The position numbers were made by a program, and so were the translations under genes. The notes under the pieces are model-generated. The model saw only the letters and a list, made by a program, of their open reading frames with translations, did no database searches and was not told where the DNA came from. A stretch of DNA of 64,000 nt, taken from Devosia sediminis. Its GTDB lineage: Bacteria > Pseudomonadota > Alphaproteobacteria > Rhizobiales > Devosiaceae. Below, piece by piece: positions 25,499-34,957 of the stretch (positions are counted from its first letter, which is position 1; the number at the start of each line of letters is the position of its first letter). The DNA lies in assembly GCF_016411825.1 (NCBI RefSeq), contig NZ_JAEKMH010000004.1:186001-250000 (forward strand), read 5' to 3'.

Positions 25499-28179
25499 TT
25501 GTCTTTCCAAACGTCGGCATTCGACTTGTTCAGGGCTATCAGCATGCGCGTTCCCTTGTCTCCGTGGATAGGGCTTGCGGCGACGATCGTGCCCCCCATG
25601 GCTTCTATGAACCCTTTCGTGATCGAAAGGCCAAGCCCGACACCCTTGCTGCGATCGGTCGGCTCTTCCAGCCGGCGAAACTTGTCGAAGACCCTTTCCA
25701 GCTCATCGGTAGGGATGCCCTTTCCTTCATCCTCGATGCTGATGATGACCTTCTTGCGATCTTCGTAGGCCGCAATGCTTATTTCGGTATGTTCGGGTGA
25801 GTAGGCGATGGCGTTCTCTAGGATATTGACGATTGCCTGCTCCAGAAGCCCCGGATCAATCGTGACCTTGGGCAGCTGCTGCGGAAAGTCGTAGGTGATG
25901 GAATGCTCTCCGATCCTGCGGCTCAGTCGAGCCGTGGCGGTCCGCAAAACGTTCTCGACGTTGGCTGACTCCAGACGCAGCTTTACGCCGCCTCCTTCCA
26001 GCCGGGTCATGTCCAGCAGATTGCGGATATAGTGGTTGAGGCGTTCCGCTTCTTCCCGAATGGATTCGAGCAGGTCCTGCTTGGTCGAGGCAGGTAGTTT
26101 GTCGCCGAGTTCGAGCAGGGTAGATGATGACCCCAATACTGTGGACAAAGGCGTCCTCAGATCGTGGGACACCGAGTTCAACAATGCGGAACGGAAGCGG
26201 TCGGAACGACGCAGAGTCTCGGCCTCGACCGCGTGCAGCGCAAATTCGGCGCGTTCGATTGCAACGCCACCGCTGTCGGCGAGTGCAGTCAGGAGCTTTT
26301 CCTGATCCGATCCCGGCAACATCGCGAGCGCCTCGATACCGACTACACCGGCGCGTTGGTTCACACCCTGAAGTGGACGAAAGGTCCAACTGGTCTGCGG
26401 CAACGTGCCGGTATTGTGCCCCGCTGCCTCGCCCCTTTCCCAAGTCCATCGTGCGGCAGCCATGCCTCCCGCTCCGAGAGCGTCCCTGTCCGGCGCACCG
26501 GCGACAACGACCAATTCGCCTTCTTGTGGCAATAGTACGATCGAGCGCGCGCCAGTCACTGCCGCCGTTTGCTCGGCAAGGGCTTGGGCAGCATCGGTGC
26601 GTGTGGGCGCGCGGGAAAATGCGCGTGTCGCAACTAGCAAGGCGGTGACGTCGCTCGTTCTTCTCTGCGCATCGCGTGCCCTGTCGCGCGAGCGCCCTGC
26701 GAGAAGACCGGTCGCAAGGGCAACGGCCATGAAAACGAAGAGGGTCAGGATATCGGTCGGCGAGCCGATGGCAAAGCTGTACCGAGGGCTGAGGAAGAGC
26801 AGGTTGTAGACGCCGAACGCGAAAATTGCTGCAACAAGACCCGGGGCCAAGCCGTGTATCACGGCAGCAGCCAGTACCGCGGCAAGGAATATCATGCCCA
26901 GATCGGCGCGTTCGAACTGCAGGTCGAGGAGGTAGGCCAGGCCGGTAGCACAACCGACATAGATAAGGCCCACGAGGTGCGGCAGCACCCGATTGCGATT
27001 GAAACCGCGCCACAACCAGCGCCGGCGCACCGCACCTTGCCCTTCATCGGGCTCGGTTACCACGTGTATCGCGACGCCACGGGCCGCCCGGAGCAGTTCG
27101 GCGGCCAAGGACATCCCGAGGAATTCCTTCAGACGATTGTCGGCTCCCTTTCCGATAACGATCTGGGTAACGTTGTTCTGGCCAGCGTAACGTAGAGCGG
27201 TAGAAACTAGATCGGCGCCGTTCATCACTACGGTCGTGGCCCCGAGCTGCTCCGCCAGCTTCAGGGCATCCGTCAGGCGCGAGGAGCGTGCCGCTTCGCC
27301 GTCTTCCTGGCGGCCCCGGGCGATATGGGCAACGATCCAGGGAGCATCCTTCATGGTGTCCGAAAGGCGCCGCCCTTGCCGGACGAGGGCACCGGCCATC
27401 GTGTCGTCGGCAACTAGGACGAGAATGCGATCGTTCGCCGCCCAGGGACCCTCAAGACCTTTGACCCTCATAGCTGCATTGAGCTGGTCGTCGACCGTCT
27501 GCGCTGCGCGACGAAGCGCAAGCTCGCGAAGCGCCGTCAGGTTCTCCGGCTTGAAGAAGTTGTCCGCGGCAAGACGAGCGGTCTCAGGGACGTAGACCTT
27601 GCCGGCGGCCATTCGTTCGCGCAATTCGGCAGGAGTAATGTCGATGACTTCGATGTCGTCGGCTCGGGATAACGCACTGTCGGGCACGGTCTCCCTCTGA
27701 CGTACGCCGGTAATCTTGAGGACGACATCCACCAGGCTTTCGAGATGTTGGACGTTGAGCGTCGTCCAGATATCTATGCCGGCGGCCAGCAGTTCCTCTA
27801 CGTCCTGCCAACGCTTGGGATGTCTCGAGCCCGACGCGTTCGAATGGGCGTATTCGTCGACGATGAGCAGTTCGGGCCGGCGCTCGAGGGCACCGTCGAT
27901 ATCGAACTCGAGGAGCGTGCGACCGCGGTGTTCGATGGGGCGCCTAGGTAGCACGTCCATGCCACGAAGAAGGCTCTGCGTTTCCTTGCGACCGTGCGTC
28001 TCGACGAGGCCGATGACCACGTCGAGACCCTCGGCTTTCCTGCGCCGCGCCTGGCGCAGCATCTCATAGGTCTTTCCGACGCCCGGCGCCATTCCCAGGA
28101 AGACCTTGAGCCTGCCTCGTTGTGCTCTGCCATGTTCAGCAAGAAGAGCTTCGGGATCGGGGCGCCGGACGTCTTCCAC
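25495..28179 (-). CDS. kdpD: KdpD sensor histidine kinase
   Basis: An 894-residue membrane histidine kinase sensing potassium limitation. Order: KdpD N-terminal domain with Walker-like FLGMAPGVGKTYEML (about 27-41), universal-stress-like domain (to about 370), four close transmembrane helices (about 395-500), GAF-like region, HisKA with SHDLRTPLSTVLG (phospho-His near residue 670), and an ATPase domain (NILENAIAYSP; DEGKGI; GVGLGLSI). Length equals E. coli KdpD. GTG start with GGAG upstream, 6 bp after kdpC. Confidence 0.93.
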   Translation of the reverse strand: MEDVRRPDPEALLAEHGRAQRGRLKVFLGMAPGVGKTYEMLRQARRRKAEGLDVVIGLVETHGRKETQSLLRGMDVLPRRPIEHRGRTLLEFDIDGALERRPELLIVDEYAHSNASGSRHPKRWQDVEELLAAGIDIWTTLNVQHLESLVDVVLKITGVRQRETVPDSALSRADDIEVIDITPAELRERMAAGKVYVPETARLAADNFFKPENLTALRELALRRAAQTVDDQLNAAMRVKGLEGPWAANDRILVLVADDTMAGALVRQGRRLSDTMKDAPWIVAHIARGRQEDGEAARSSRLTDALKLAEQLGATTVVMNGADLVSTALRYAGQNNVTQIVIGKGADNRLKEFLGMSLAAELLRAARGVAIHVVTEPDEGQGAVRRRWLWRGFNRNRVLPHLVGLIYVGCATGLAYLLDLQFERADLGMIFLAAVLAAAVIHGLAPGLVAAIFAFGVYNLLFLSPRYSFAIGSPTDILTLFVFMAVALATGLLAGRSRDRARDAQRRTSDVTALLVATRAFSRAPTRTDAAQALAEQTAAVTGARSIVLLPQEGELVVVAGAPDRDALGAGGMAAARWTWERGEAAGHNTGTLPQTSWTFRPLQGVNQRAGVVGIEALAMLPGSDQEKLLTALADSGGVAIERAEFALHAVEAETLRRSDRFRSALLNSVSHDLRTPLSTVLGSSSTLLELGDKLPASTKQDLLESIREEAERLNHYIRNLLDMTRLEGGGVKLRLESANVENVLRTATARLSRRIGEHSITYDFPQQLPKVTIDPGLLEQAIVNILENAIAYSPEHTEISIAAYEDRKKVIISIEDEGKGIPTDELERVFDKFRRLEEPTDRSKGVGLGLSITKGFIEAMGGTIVAASPIHGDKGTRMLIALNKSNADVWKDK

Positions 28180-28185
28180 TGCGGT

Positions 28186-28773
28186 CTACTCCGTCGTCGT
28201 CGCTTGAGGCTGCGCGGCATCCAAGGCGAGGTTGGTGATCAGGACGTTCACGCGAGGTTGTCCGATGAAACCAAGCAAGGCCGCCGAGGTGTTCTCAGCG
28301 ATGATGGCAGACACTGCCGATGCCTCCATGCCGCGTGCCAGGGCTATGCGGTCCACTTGAAGGGCTGCGAACTGCGGCGAGATTTCTGGATCGAGGCCCG
28401 AGCCTGACGTGGTCACCGCGTCGGGTGGGATGTCACCCGTCGGTGCGTACTCGCGGATCGCCGCAACATCACTCGAGACCCGATCGATCAGGTCCTGGTT
28501 GAGCGGCCCGAGGTTCGAACCCGACGATCCCGCCGCATTGTACCCGTCTCCGGCTGCCGATGGGCGCGGCCAGAGATATTGCGGACCGGTCGTCACCTGG
28601 CCGATGAGCGTGGACCCGACGACCTCGCCCTGTGCGTTCCGGACCAGGGAGCCTTCCGCCTGCCCTGGAAAGAGGGCCCCGCCGGCAAGGGTGACCACCG
28701 CCGGATAGGCGCCACCGAGAAGAAGGGAGAACAGCAGCATCGAAACGATTGCCGGTCTGGCTTGATTGAGCAT
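28186..28773 (-). CDS. kdpC: KdpC, potassium-transporting ATPase subunit C
   Basis: A 195-residue single-pass subunit that stabilises the KdpFABC complex. One N-terminal membrane helix (VSMLLFSLLLGGAYPAVVTLAG) precedes the periplasmic domain with the conserved block QYLWPRPSAAGDGYNAAGSSGSN-like (about residues 65-87) and the C-terminal VNVLITNLALD. ATG 28773 gives the normal N-terminus. Lies 13 bp after kdpB. Confidence 0.92.
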   Translation of the reverse strand: MLNQARPAIVSMLLFSLLLGGAYPAVVTLAGGALFPGQAEGSLVRNAQGEVVGSTLIGQVTTGPQYLWPRPSAAGDGYNAAGSSGSNLGPLNQDLIDRVSSDVAAIREYAPTGDIPPDAVTTSGSGLDPEISPQFAALQVDRIALARGMEASAVSAIIAENTSAALLGFIGQPRVNVLITNLALDAAQPQATTTE

Positions 28774-28786
28774 TTCAAGTTTTCCT

Positions 28787-30850
28787 TTATGCGAGGCCAA
28801 GAACCGTCAGGGCGACGTCGATGATCTTAATGCCGATGAAGGGGGCAACGAGACCGCCCAAGCCGTAGATCAGGAGGTTGCGCGACAGCAGTGCACCGGC
28901 ACCGACGGCCCGGTACTTCACGCCTCGCAGCGCGAGCGGGATCAACGCGATGATGACCAGGGCGTTGAAGATCACTGCAGAGAGGATCGCGCTCTCGGGA
29001 CTGGTTAGTCCCATGATGTTGAGGGCCTGCAGCTGCGGCAGCACCACGACGAAAAGAGCCGGGATGATGGCGAAATACTTGGCGACGTCGTTGGCGATCG
29101 AGAAGGTGGTGAGAGCACCGCGGGTAATGAGCATCTGCTTGCCGACTTCGACGATCTCGATGACCTTGGTCGGATCGCTGTCAAGGTCGACCATGTTGCC
29201 GGCTTCTCGGGCCGCCTGAGCACCGGTCTGCATGGCGACGCCGACATCGGCCTGAGCGAGCGCCGGCGCGTCGTTGGCGCCATCGCCGCACATGGCGACC
29301 AAGCGTCCCTTACCCTGTTCTTCTCGGATTAGACGCAGCTTGTCTTCCGGGGTCGCCTCGGCGAGGAAGTCGTCGACACCGGCCTCCGCAGCAATCGCGG
29401 CGGCGGTCACCGGGTTGTCGCCCGTGATCATCACTGTACGAAGACCCATCTTGCGGAGATCTGCGAAGCGTGCGGCGACGCCAGGCTTGACGACGTCCTT
29501 GAGATGGATGACGCCGATCAGGGTCTTGCCTTCGGCGACGGCGAGCGGCGTGCCGCCGGACCGTGCCACGCGTTCGACGGCCTGGCGGAACTGTGCGGGC
29601 GCTTCGGCATCGGTCCTGCCCGTGAGCTTGAGGATGGCGTCAACCGAGCCCTTGCGCCAGACCTTGCCTTCCGCGTCGATGCCGGAAAGTCTTGTCGTGG
29701 CCGAGAACGGGATGATGGTGCTGTTGGCCGGAGCCTGGATGTCGATGCCGCGATTTCTTGCGAGCTCGACGATGGATCGGCCTTCAGGGGTTTCGTCGCC
29801 GAGCGATGCCATCACCGCGGCCCGGAAGGCGACGTCCTCGCGGACCCCGGGTGCGGCGATGACTTCCGTCGCCATGCGATTGCCGAAGGTGATCGTCCCC
29901 GTCTTGTCGAGGAGCAACGTGTCGACGTCGCCTGCCGCTTCGACGGCGCGGCCCGAGGTCGCCAGCACGTTGACCTTGAGCAGGCGGTCCATGCCGGCGA
30001 TACCAACAGCCGACAGCAAGCCGCCGATGGTGGTCGGAATCAAGCAGACGAAGAGAGCACCCAAAACGACCGGGTCGAGTTCGATCCCCGAATAGGAGGC
30101 GAAGGCCAGGAGGGTCACGACAGCGATCAGGAAGATCAGGGTCAGGCCGGCGAGCAGCACCGCGAGCGCGATCTCGTTGGGCGTCTTGCGCCGATCGGCG
30201 CCTTCCACCATGGCGATCATGCGGTCGAGGAATGTGGACCCCGGCTGCGCGGTCACGCGGACCTTAATCCAATCGGAGACCACTGTCGTGCCACCGGTCA
30301 CGGCGGAACGATCGCCACCGGACTCGCGGATCACCGGAGCGCTTTCGCCGGTGATGGCGGCTTCGTTCACCGATGCGACGCCTTCGATGATCTCCCCGTC
30401 GACCGGAATGACATCGCCCGCCTCCACCAGGATTATCTGTCCGAGGCCTAGCTCGTGAGCGGGCGTCGGGACCACCAGTCCCTGCTTCTCGTCGACGATG
30501 AGCTTGGCCTTGGTCGTGGTGCGGGTCGCCCGGAGGGAGTCGGCGGCAGCCTTGCCGCGCCCTTCGGCGATGCTCTCGGCAAAATTCGCGAATAGCACCG
30601 TCGCCCAGAGCCATGCGGCGATGGCGATAGCGAAGCCCGCTTCGGTGCCGGCACCTATCGCGACCAATGCCGAGATCGTGGCCAGGACGGCGACCAGTTC
30701 GGTGGCCAGAATGACCGGATTGCCGAAGAGCTTGCGTGGATCGAGCTTGACGAAAGAGTCGGCGAGTGCCCGCGTCAGAGTGGCGGGAGTAAGGCTCCCG
30801 CCGAGCCGCGACGGGCCGTTGCCCTGGCTGTCGAAGTCCATTGTAGACAT
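28787..30850 (-). CDS. kdpB: KdpB, P-type ATPase subunit of the potassium pump
   Basis: A 687-residue P-type ATPase that drives high-affinity K+ uptake. The phosphorylated aspartate is in [12 protein letters not shown] (about residue 313), the phosphatase loop TGES, the ITGDNPVTA hinge and [17 protein letters not shown] are intact. Start at ATG 30850 (MSTMDFD) behind GAGGT; a longer open frame upstream overlaps kdpA and is not coding. Confidence 0.93.
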   Translation of the reverse strand: MSTMDFDSQGNGPSRLGGSLTPATLTRALADSFVKLDPRKLFGNPVILATELVAVLATISALVAIGAGTEAGFAIAIAAWLWATVLFANFAESIAEGRGKAAADSLRATRTTTKAKLIVDEKQGLVVPTPAHELGLGQIILVEAGDVIPVDGEIIEGVASVNEAAITGESAPVIRESGGDRSAVTGGTTVVSDWIKVRVTAQPGSTFLDRMIAMVEGADRRKTPNEIALAVLLAGLTLIFLIAVVTLLAFASYSGIELDPVVLGALFVCLIPTTIGGLLSAVGIAGMDRLLKVNVLATSGRAVEAAGDVDTLLLDKTGTITFGNRMATEVIAAPGVREDVAFRAAVMASLGDETPEGRSIVELARNRGIDIQAPANSTIIPFSATTRLSGIDAEGKVWRKGSVDAILKLTGRTDAEAPAQFRQAVERVARSGGTPLAVAEGKTLIGVIHLKDVVKPGVAARFADLRKMGLRTVMITGDNPVTAAAIAAEAGVDDFLAEATPEDKLRLIREEQGKGRLVAMCGDGANDAPALAQADVGVAMQTGAQAAREAGNMVDLDSDPTKVIEIVEVGKQMLITRGALTTFSIANDVAKYFAIIPALFVVVLPQLQALNIMGLTSPESAILSAVIFNALVIIALIPLALRGVKYRAVGAGALLSRNLLIYGLGGLVAPFIGIKIIDVALTVLGLA

Positions 30851-30860
30851 GATGTTGACC

Positions 30861-32570
30861 TCAGTTGGCGGCGACCGCTTCGAGCACCTGGAAGTGCTCG
30901 ACGATCGGGCCGAGGGCAAGCGCCGGGAAATATTGCAGCGCGCCCAGGATGATGATGACGCCGACGAGCAGGCCAATAAAAAGCGTGCTGGTGGTCGGCA
31001 AGGTACCGGCGCTCGGCGCCAGCTTGGGTTTGTTGACCATGCTTCCAGCGATCGCCAGGACAGCGACAATGGGAATGAAGCGGCCAAGGAGCATGGCCAA
31101 ACCCAGCGTCGTGTTCCACCAAGGAACGTTGGCCGAGATGCCGCCGAATGCGGACCCGTTGTTGGCAGTCGCGGAAGTAAAGGCGTAGAGCAACTCGCTC
31201 AAGCCATGCGACCCCGGGTTGAAAAGGCTGTCGAGACCGCCCGGCCACACGACCGTCAAAGCGGAGAAACCCAAAGTCGACAGTGGTACGACGAGAAGAG
31301 CCACCATGGCGTACTGGATCTCGCGTGCCTCGATCTTCTTGCCCAGGTACTCCGGCGTACGCCCGACCATCAATCCAGCGACAAACACCGATAGCAGCGC
31401 CATCACGACCATGATGGCAATGCCCGATCCGATACCGCCGGGCAGAATCTCGCCCAGCATCATCAGCAGCATCGCCATGCCGCCACCGAGAGGCATCATG
31501 CTGTCGTGCATGCCGTTGACCGATCCGTTCGAGGCGCCGGTCGTCTGCGCTGCCCAAGCGGCGGTCGAAGCGATTCCGAAACGCGTTTCCTTGCCTTCCA
31601 TATTGATTGGGTTCTCGATCCCTGCGGCAACCAGTGCAGGAGCGGGCTGCGCCTCGGCTGCATAGATGACCGCGGCACCGGCACCGAGGATCAGGATGCC
31701 GGCAGTGGCCAGGGCGCGGATCTCCTTGCGTGCGAAGGCAGAGCGACCGAACGCGAAGAAGGCGGCCCAGCCGAGCGTGTTGATGGCAATGGCCGTGATG
31801 AGGTTCGTGAAGGGGCTCGGGTTTTCGAAGGGGTGCGCCGAGTTGGCGTTGAAGATACCGCCGCCGTTGATGCCGAGCTGCTTGATGGCAAGCTGGCTCG
31901 CCGTCGGCGCGACCGAGATCGTCTGGCTGGAACCGTCGAGTGTCGTTGCGGTGACCGATGCAGCGAAGTTTTGCACTACGCCCAAACCGATTAAGGCGAC
32001 TGCCAAGACGATCGAAAGCGGTAAGAGCACATAGAGTGTGGTGCGCACCAGATCGGCCCAAAAGTTACCGATGCCTTTTTCTCGATTGCCGGCAAAAGCG
32101 CGTGCCAGCGCCGCGGCGATTGCCGCACCGGTTGCTGCCGAGACGAAATTCTGCGTCGTGAGACCGACCATTTGAGTAAAGTGGCTCATGGTGGACTCGC
32201 CGCCATAGCTCTGCCAATTGGTGTTGGTGACGAAGCTGACCGCAGTGTTGAACGCCAGGTCGGGGGAGACGCCCGCAAATCCCTGCGGGTTGAACGGCAG
32301 GATGCCCTGCAACCGCAGCATGGCGTAGAGAAGCACGAAGCCGAAGAGATTGAACGCGATCAACGAAGCACCGTATCCCAGCCAGCCTTGAGACTTGTCG
32401 GGGTCGATACCACTCGCGGAATAGAATAGGCGCTCGACCGGCTTCAATACCGGGTCGAGCCAGGTACTTTCCTTGTTCCAGACGCGCGACATGAAAATAC
32501 CCAAGGGCCAGCCCAGTGCCAGGGCCAGACCCAAGGTGAGGGCGATCTCCGCCCAACCTTGCCAGTTCAT
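30861..32570 (-). CDS. kdpA: KdpA, potassium-binding channel-like subunit
   Basis: A 569-residue polytopic membrane subunit that binds and conducts K+. The four selectivity-loop regions are recognisable ([12 protein letters not shown] near 115-126 is typical), along with the closing block [15 protein letters not shown] and the kdpA-type ASAT segment ([15 protein letters not shown]). It begins MNWQGWAEI and is 15 bp after kdpF and 10 bp before kdpB. Confidence 0.93.
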   Translation of the reverse strand: MNWQGWAEIALTLGLALALGWPLGIFMSRVWNKESTWLDPVLKPVERLFYSASGIDPDKSQGWLGYGASLIAFNLFGFVLLYAMLRLQGILPFNPQGFAGVSPDLAFNTAVSFVTNTNWQSYGGESTMSHFTQMVGLTTQNFVSAATGAAIAAALARAFAGNREKGIGNFWADLVRTTLYVLLPLSIVLAVALIGLGVVQNFAASVTATTLDGSSQTISVAPTASQLAIKQLGINGGGIFNANSAHPFENPSPFTNLITAIAINTLGWAAFFAFGRSAFARKEIRALATAGILILGAGAAVIYAAEAQPAPALVAAGIENPINMEGKETRFGIASTAAWAAQTTGASNGSVNGMHDSMMPLGGGMAMLLMMLGEILPGGIGSGIAIMVVMALLSVFVAGLMVGRTPEYLGKKIEAREIQYAMVALLVVPLSTLGFSALTVVWPGGLDSLFNPGSHGLSELLYAFTSATANNGSAFGGISANVPWWNTTLGLAMLLGRFIPIVAVLAIAGSMVNKPKLAPSAGTLPTTSTLFIGLLVGVIIILGALQYFPALALGPIVEHFQVLEAVAAN

Positions 32571-32585
32571 TTTTCTGAGTTCTCG

Positions 32586-32669
32586 CTAGAGTTTGTCGGG
32601 CCGGAAAAGAGCGACGACCATGTAGACGGCGATTGCGAGGGCGCCGAGACCCCAAAGCCAGGTGAGCAT
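32586..32669 (-). CDS. kdpF: KdpF, small subunit of the potassium pump
   Basis: A 27-residue peptide, one membrane helix (LWGLGALAIAVYMVVALF) ending RPDKL, the usual KdpF end sequence (xxxRPExF/L). It is 15 bp upstream of kdpA, the standard place for kdpF, which stabilises the complex. The ATG is 4 bp after the stop of the preceding small gene. Confidence 0.85.
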   Translation of the reverse strand: MLTWLWGLGALAIAVYMVVALFRPDKL

Positions 32670-32673
32670 GGCG

Positions 32674-32757
32674 CTACACCCGCGCCAGAAGCCGCGCGAG
32701 GGCATAAGTCAGGACGAAAAATCCTGCGCCCAGCGCCAGAAAGAAGATGTCGAACAT
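32674..32757 (-). CDS. 27-residue membrane protein leading the kdp operon
   Basis: First frame of the kdp transcript. One hydrophobic helix (FFLALGAGFFVLTYALARL) with an N-terminal MFDI and an Arg-rich end. GGAGGCTC lies at ideal distance from ATG 32757 and only 4 bp separate its stop from kdpF. Similar tiny membrane proteins precede kdpF in other alphaproteobacteria; it may be an accessory subunit, but function is unknown. Confidence 0.7.
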   Translation of the reverse strand: MFDIFFLALGAGFFVLTYALARLLARV

Positions 32758-32800
32758 GTCGAGCCTCCGTTGAAGAGGTCCGCACATTCCGCCCGATGCG

Positions 32801-32850
32801 CGTAAAGTTTCCATATGGAAGATGAAGGCGCACATAAAGCCGGCATAAAG
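32801..32850 (-). promoter_or_regulatory. kdp promoter with tandem TAAAG boxes, candidate KdpE site
   Basis: Read on the plus strand, CATAAAG repeats at 32833 and 32844, 11 bp apart, with a third CGTAAAG at 32801. In the kdp direction this is CTTTATG-N4-CTTTATG and, 43 bp from the first box start, CTTTACGCGC, ending 44 bp before the first start codon. Two direct repeats one helical turn apart are the usual binding mode of OmpR-family regulators such as KdpE. The same arrangement recurs at 34295-34344 and 34376-34425. Confidence 0.6.
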
Positions 32851-32870
32851 AAAAGGCGCCCGGAGGCGCC
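32850..32870 (-). terminator. Rho-independent terminator after the 56-residue protein gene
   Basis: Perfect 6-bp stem GGCGCC/GGCGCC (32855-32860 and 32865-32870) with a CGGA loop; on the minus strand it is followed by TTTTCTTTAT. It overlaps the stop codon of the upstream gene and separates that operon from the kdp promoter. Confidence 0.75.
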
Positions 32871-33040
32871 TAGGTCAGGACGATGAGGGCGCCGATCGTT
32901 ATGATGATCGGTACGCAGATGATGGCGATCACGAGCAAGGCGCCGAAGTCGGCGTCCATCCTCTCCTTGTCGCTTTTGTAGTTAAGCTGCGGACTGAAGA
33001 TGTGGGTCTTCGCCTGACGGAAGATGGTCCACCAGCTCAT
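32870..33040 (-). CDS. 56-residue membrane protein
   Basis: A short protein with an amphipathic N-terminus (SWWTIFRQAKTHIF) and one membrane helix at the end (ALLVIAIICVPIIITIGALIV). Its ATG overlaps the acetyltransferase stop by 4 bp (ATGA), which supports this start over an internal ATG at 32959 that also has a GGAGAGG site. Third gene of a small operon (50-residue membrane protein, acetyltransferase, this one). Function unknown. Confidence 0.65.
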   Translation of the reverse strand: MSWWTIFRQAKTHIFSPQLNYKSDKERMDADFGALLVIAIICVPIIITIGALIVLT

Positions 33041-34050
33041 AGTGGACGACCGACCATAAGGTGATCGCTTGCGGCGAGCTGTCCCATGGCAAGGCGCAAT
33101 TCCGCAGCGGTCGCAACCATCGGATCACCTGGATCGTCGAAAGTCGTGACGTCATGTACCCGGAACAGATAGCCATCGAACCCGTCTACGATGTACCAGG
33201 TCGGCTTGTCGCCGGAGAGGCGTGGCAGCGCCAAGCGCAGCAGGCAAAGGTGCGATCTGGACAGATGGCCGAGTATGCGTTCCGGGGTCAGTCCTGCCGC
33301 ATCTTCGATGATAGTCTCTCGGCGCGAGGGCTCCAACCGCATGCGGACATCGTCGGCGATATCGGCGTCCATCCAAACGGTGAACCCGCGTCGGGCGGCA
33401 GCGATCGCGAGGTTCGTGGCATCCGGTTCCTGCCGGCTGTCTTCGACCTCGTGGCTGATTACCTGTCGGGCCCTTGGCGTCAGGAGCATGGAAGCGTCGA
33501 TCGAGCCCATCGCGAGCAGCAAGGATTGCGCCGCGGCCTCATCCCGGGTGACAGGCATATTCTGCGGAACGCGAAGATCGCTGTAGCTATGGGAGACGTG
33601 GTCGTCCCAGAGTCCGAAGCACCAAAGACCGCCTCCGAAGGATTTGAAGCCACTATGATCGTAGAGGGCTGAGAGGCCGATCTGGCCGTGGTCGGTGGCA
33701 CGTACGATAGCCGCTCCCTCCGACCGCCCGCGCCCAACGAGAGTGTCGGCGAGCAGTTGCGCCACGCCTCGACGGCGGGCGTCGGGCGCCACGCACAAGT
33801 AGGTAATCGTGGCTTCGGGAGCCCTGGGAAGGTGCTCGACGATGCCGATACCGACGACGATGTTGCATTCCGTCGCCACGAGGACATGGCAGTCCGGTCG
33901 TTTGATTTCGGCCCGCCACCAGTCGTCGCTCATTCGAGCGTCTTCGGGCAGGCGTTCGCTGAAGTGCTTGATGCCGACCAGGTCCGCCGGCACAGCGGCA
34001 TGAAGTCGGGCGAAGGTCTGGTAACGGGCAAATGCATGACGCATGGACAT
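33037..34050 (-). CDS. GNAT-type acetyltransferase with C-terminal extension
   Basis: A 337-residue protein. The N-terminal half is a GNAT fold: strand TITYLCVAPDARRRGVAQLLADTLV contains the acetyl-CoA loop (R-R-x-G-V-A) near residues 95-105, followed by ALYDHSGFKSFG. The C-terminal 170 residues form a separate domain (VEDSRQEPDATNLAIAAARRG; LLRLALPRLSGDK) not recognised. It lies in an operon between two tiny membrane proteins, with a kdp-like promoter upstream; substrate unknown. Confidence 0.75.
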   Translation of the reverse strand: MSMRHAFARYQTFARLHAAVPADLVGIKHFSERLPEDARMSDDWWRAEIKRPDCHVLVATECNIVVGIGIVEHLPRAPEATITYLCVAPDARRRGVAQLLADTLVGRGRSEGAAIVRATDHGQIGLSALYDHSGFKSFGGGLWCFGLWDDHVSHSYSDLRVPQNMPVTRDEAAAQSLLLAMGSIDASMLLTPRARQVISHEVEDSRQEPDATNLAIAAARRGFTVWMDADIADDVRMRLEPSRRETIIEDAAGLTPERILGHLSRSHLCLLRLALPRLSGDKPTWYIVDGFDGYLFRVHDVTTFDDPGDPMVATAAELRLAMGQLAASDHLMVGRPL

Positions 34051-34098
34051 GGGGTCAGCTCGTCAGAAAGTTTTAGTCGATATTTGAGGGAATTGGAG

Positions 34099-34251
34099 TC
34101 AGCTGAGCGCGAAGAGCGCCGCAATCACCACGCACACGTAGAGGGGCAGGCCAAAGGCTACCCAGATGGCCGGACGATGCGAGGTGTTCTGGTAGCTCGG
34201 CCAATGCGACGCATCGAGGCTTCGATAGGCGGGCCAGTAAGGACGATACAT
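34099..34251 (-). CDS. 50-residue membrane protein
   Basis: A Tyr/Trp/Pro-rich N-terminus (MYRPYWPAYRSLD) followed by one membrane helix (IWVAFGLPLYVCVVIAALFAL). GGGAGACC precedes ATG 34251. It is the first gene of the operon with the GNAT-type gene and the 56-residue membrane protein, and lies behind a promoter that matches the kdp promoter layout. Unknown function; possibly a membrane stress peptide. Confidence 0.65.
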   Translation of the reverse strand: MYRPYWPAYRSLDASHWPSYQNTSHRPAIWVAFGLPLYVCVVIAALFALS

Positions 34252-34294
34252 TTTGGTCTCCCAAAGACGGGAGGGCAGAGATCCCACGAGTGCG

Positions 34295-34344
34295 CATAAA
34301 GTATCGATGCGAGAAACGGGCTGTGACGTAAAGAGAGCGTAAAG
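34295..34344 (-). promoter_or_regulatory. kdp-like promoter of the small-protein/acetyltransferase operon
   Basis: CGTAAAG repeats at 34327 and 34338 (11 bp apart) and CATAAAG at 34295 on the plus strand. Distances to the start codon at 34251 (44-50 and 76-93 bp) are the same as those of the kdp boxes to the first kdp start codon. Adjacent bases are also shared (ACTTTATGCGCA here, ACTTTACGCGCA at kdp). Confidence 0.6.
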
Positions 34345-34375
34345 CCTGGACGATCATCGGCAGCAAGGAGCGCGA

Positions 34376-34425
34376 CTTTATCCACGCTTTACGCCGGATC
34401 GTTGTTTTCGCATCGAGACTTTATG
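34376..34425 (+). promoter_or_regulatory. kdp-like promoter of the divergent acetyltransferase gene
   Basis: On the plus strand CTTTAT at 34376 and CTTTACG at 34387 (11 bp apart) then GACTTTATGCC with its box at 34419, 43 bp from the first box, the same internal spacing as the other two kdp-type promoters. It ends 48 bp before ATG 34473, which supports that start over a GTG at 34434 that would lie only 9 bp after the last box. Confidence 0.55.
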
Positions 34426-34472
34426 CCGGGGGTGTGAAGGTTAAACGGTCCCATCAACCATCGTCTCCGGAA

Positions 34473-34940
34473 ATGCCACACTTACGCATCCGCCTGGCCG
34501 CCGCTTCAGACCTCGACTCGTTGGTCGAGTTGGAGTTCTCCGCCTTCAAACTCGATCGCATATCCAAACGCAGTTTTCGGGACCTGTTGGCTAGCTCGGC
34601 AGCGACCATTCTCGTTGCCGAGCTGAAGGGCTCCATGATCGGCAGCGCTGTGCTTCTCGCCAACGCACGGACCTCAGTCATCAGACTGTACTCTATCGCC
34701 GTCGCAGAAGGCGCCCGTGGTAAGGGCGTCGCGACCAAGCTGCTGGAGGACGCGCTCCGCCGGGCTGCACATGCCGGTGCCGTCCGCTTCAGGCTCGAAA
34801 CACGCTTCGACAATCTCGATGCACAGCACCTCTTCGAGAAGGCCGGTCTCAAGCCGTTCGACAACGTGGATGGCTACTACGAGGACGGTGCACGTGCCAT
34901 CCGCTACGAGCGCATCCTCTCGAACGATACAGTGTCCTAA
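34473..34940 (+). CDS. GNAT-family N-acetyltransferase paired with RimK-like gene
   Basis: A 155-residue acetyltransferase. The core strand VIRLYSIAVAEGARGKGVATKLLEDAL (about residues 69-95) holds the R-G-K-G-V-A acetyl-CoA loop, followed by RFRLETRFDNLDAQHLFEKAGLKPF, the usual second half. Its stop overlaps the next frame (TAATG). GNAT plus RimK-like ATP-grasp proteins form a recurrent pair or fusion in proteobacteria, here with the partner truncated. Transcribed from a kdp-like promoter. Confidence 0.8.
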   Translation: MPHLRIRLAAASDLDSLVELEFSAFKLDRISKRSFRDLLASSAATILVAELKGSMIGSAVLLANARTSVIRLYSIAVAEGARGKGVATKLLEDALRRAAHAGAVRFRLETRFDNLDAQHLFEKAGLKPFDNVDGYYEDGARAIRYERILSNDTVS

Positions 34941-34957
34941 TGACCGGTAGAATAAAG

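Noticed and set aside
30851..31087. Upstream extension of kdpB by 79 codons
   Set aside because: The extension overlaps the end of kdpA in another frame; ATG 30850 has a ribosome site and gives the normal KdpB N-terminus.
34434..34472. GTG 34434 as start of the GNAT gene
   Set aside because: It would lie 9 bp after the last promoter box; the shared promoter layout and the family N-terminus favour ATG 34473.
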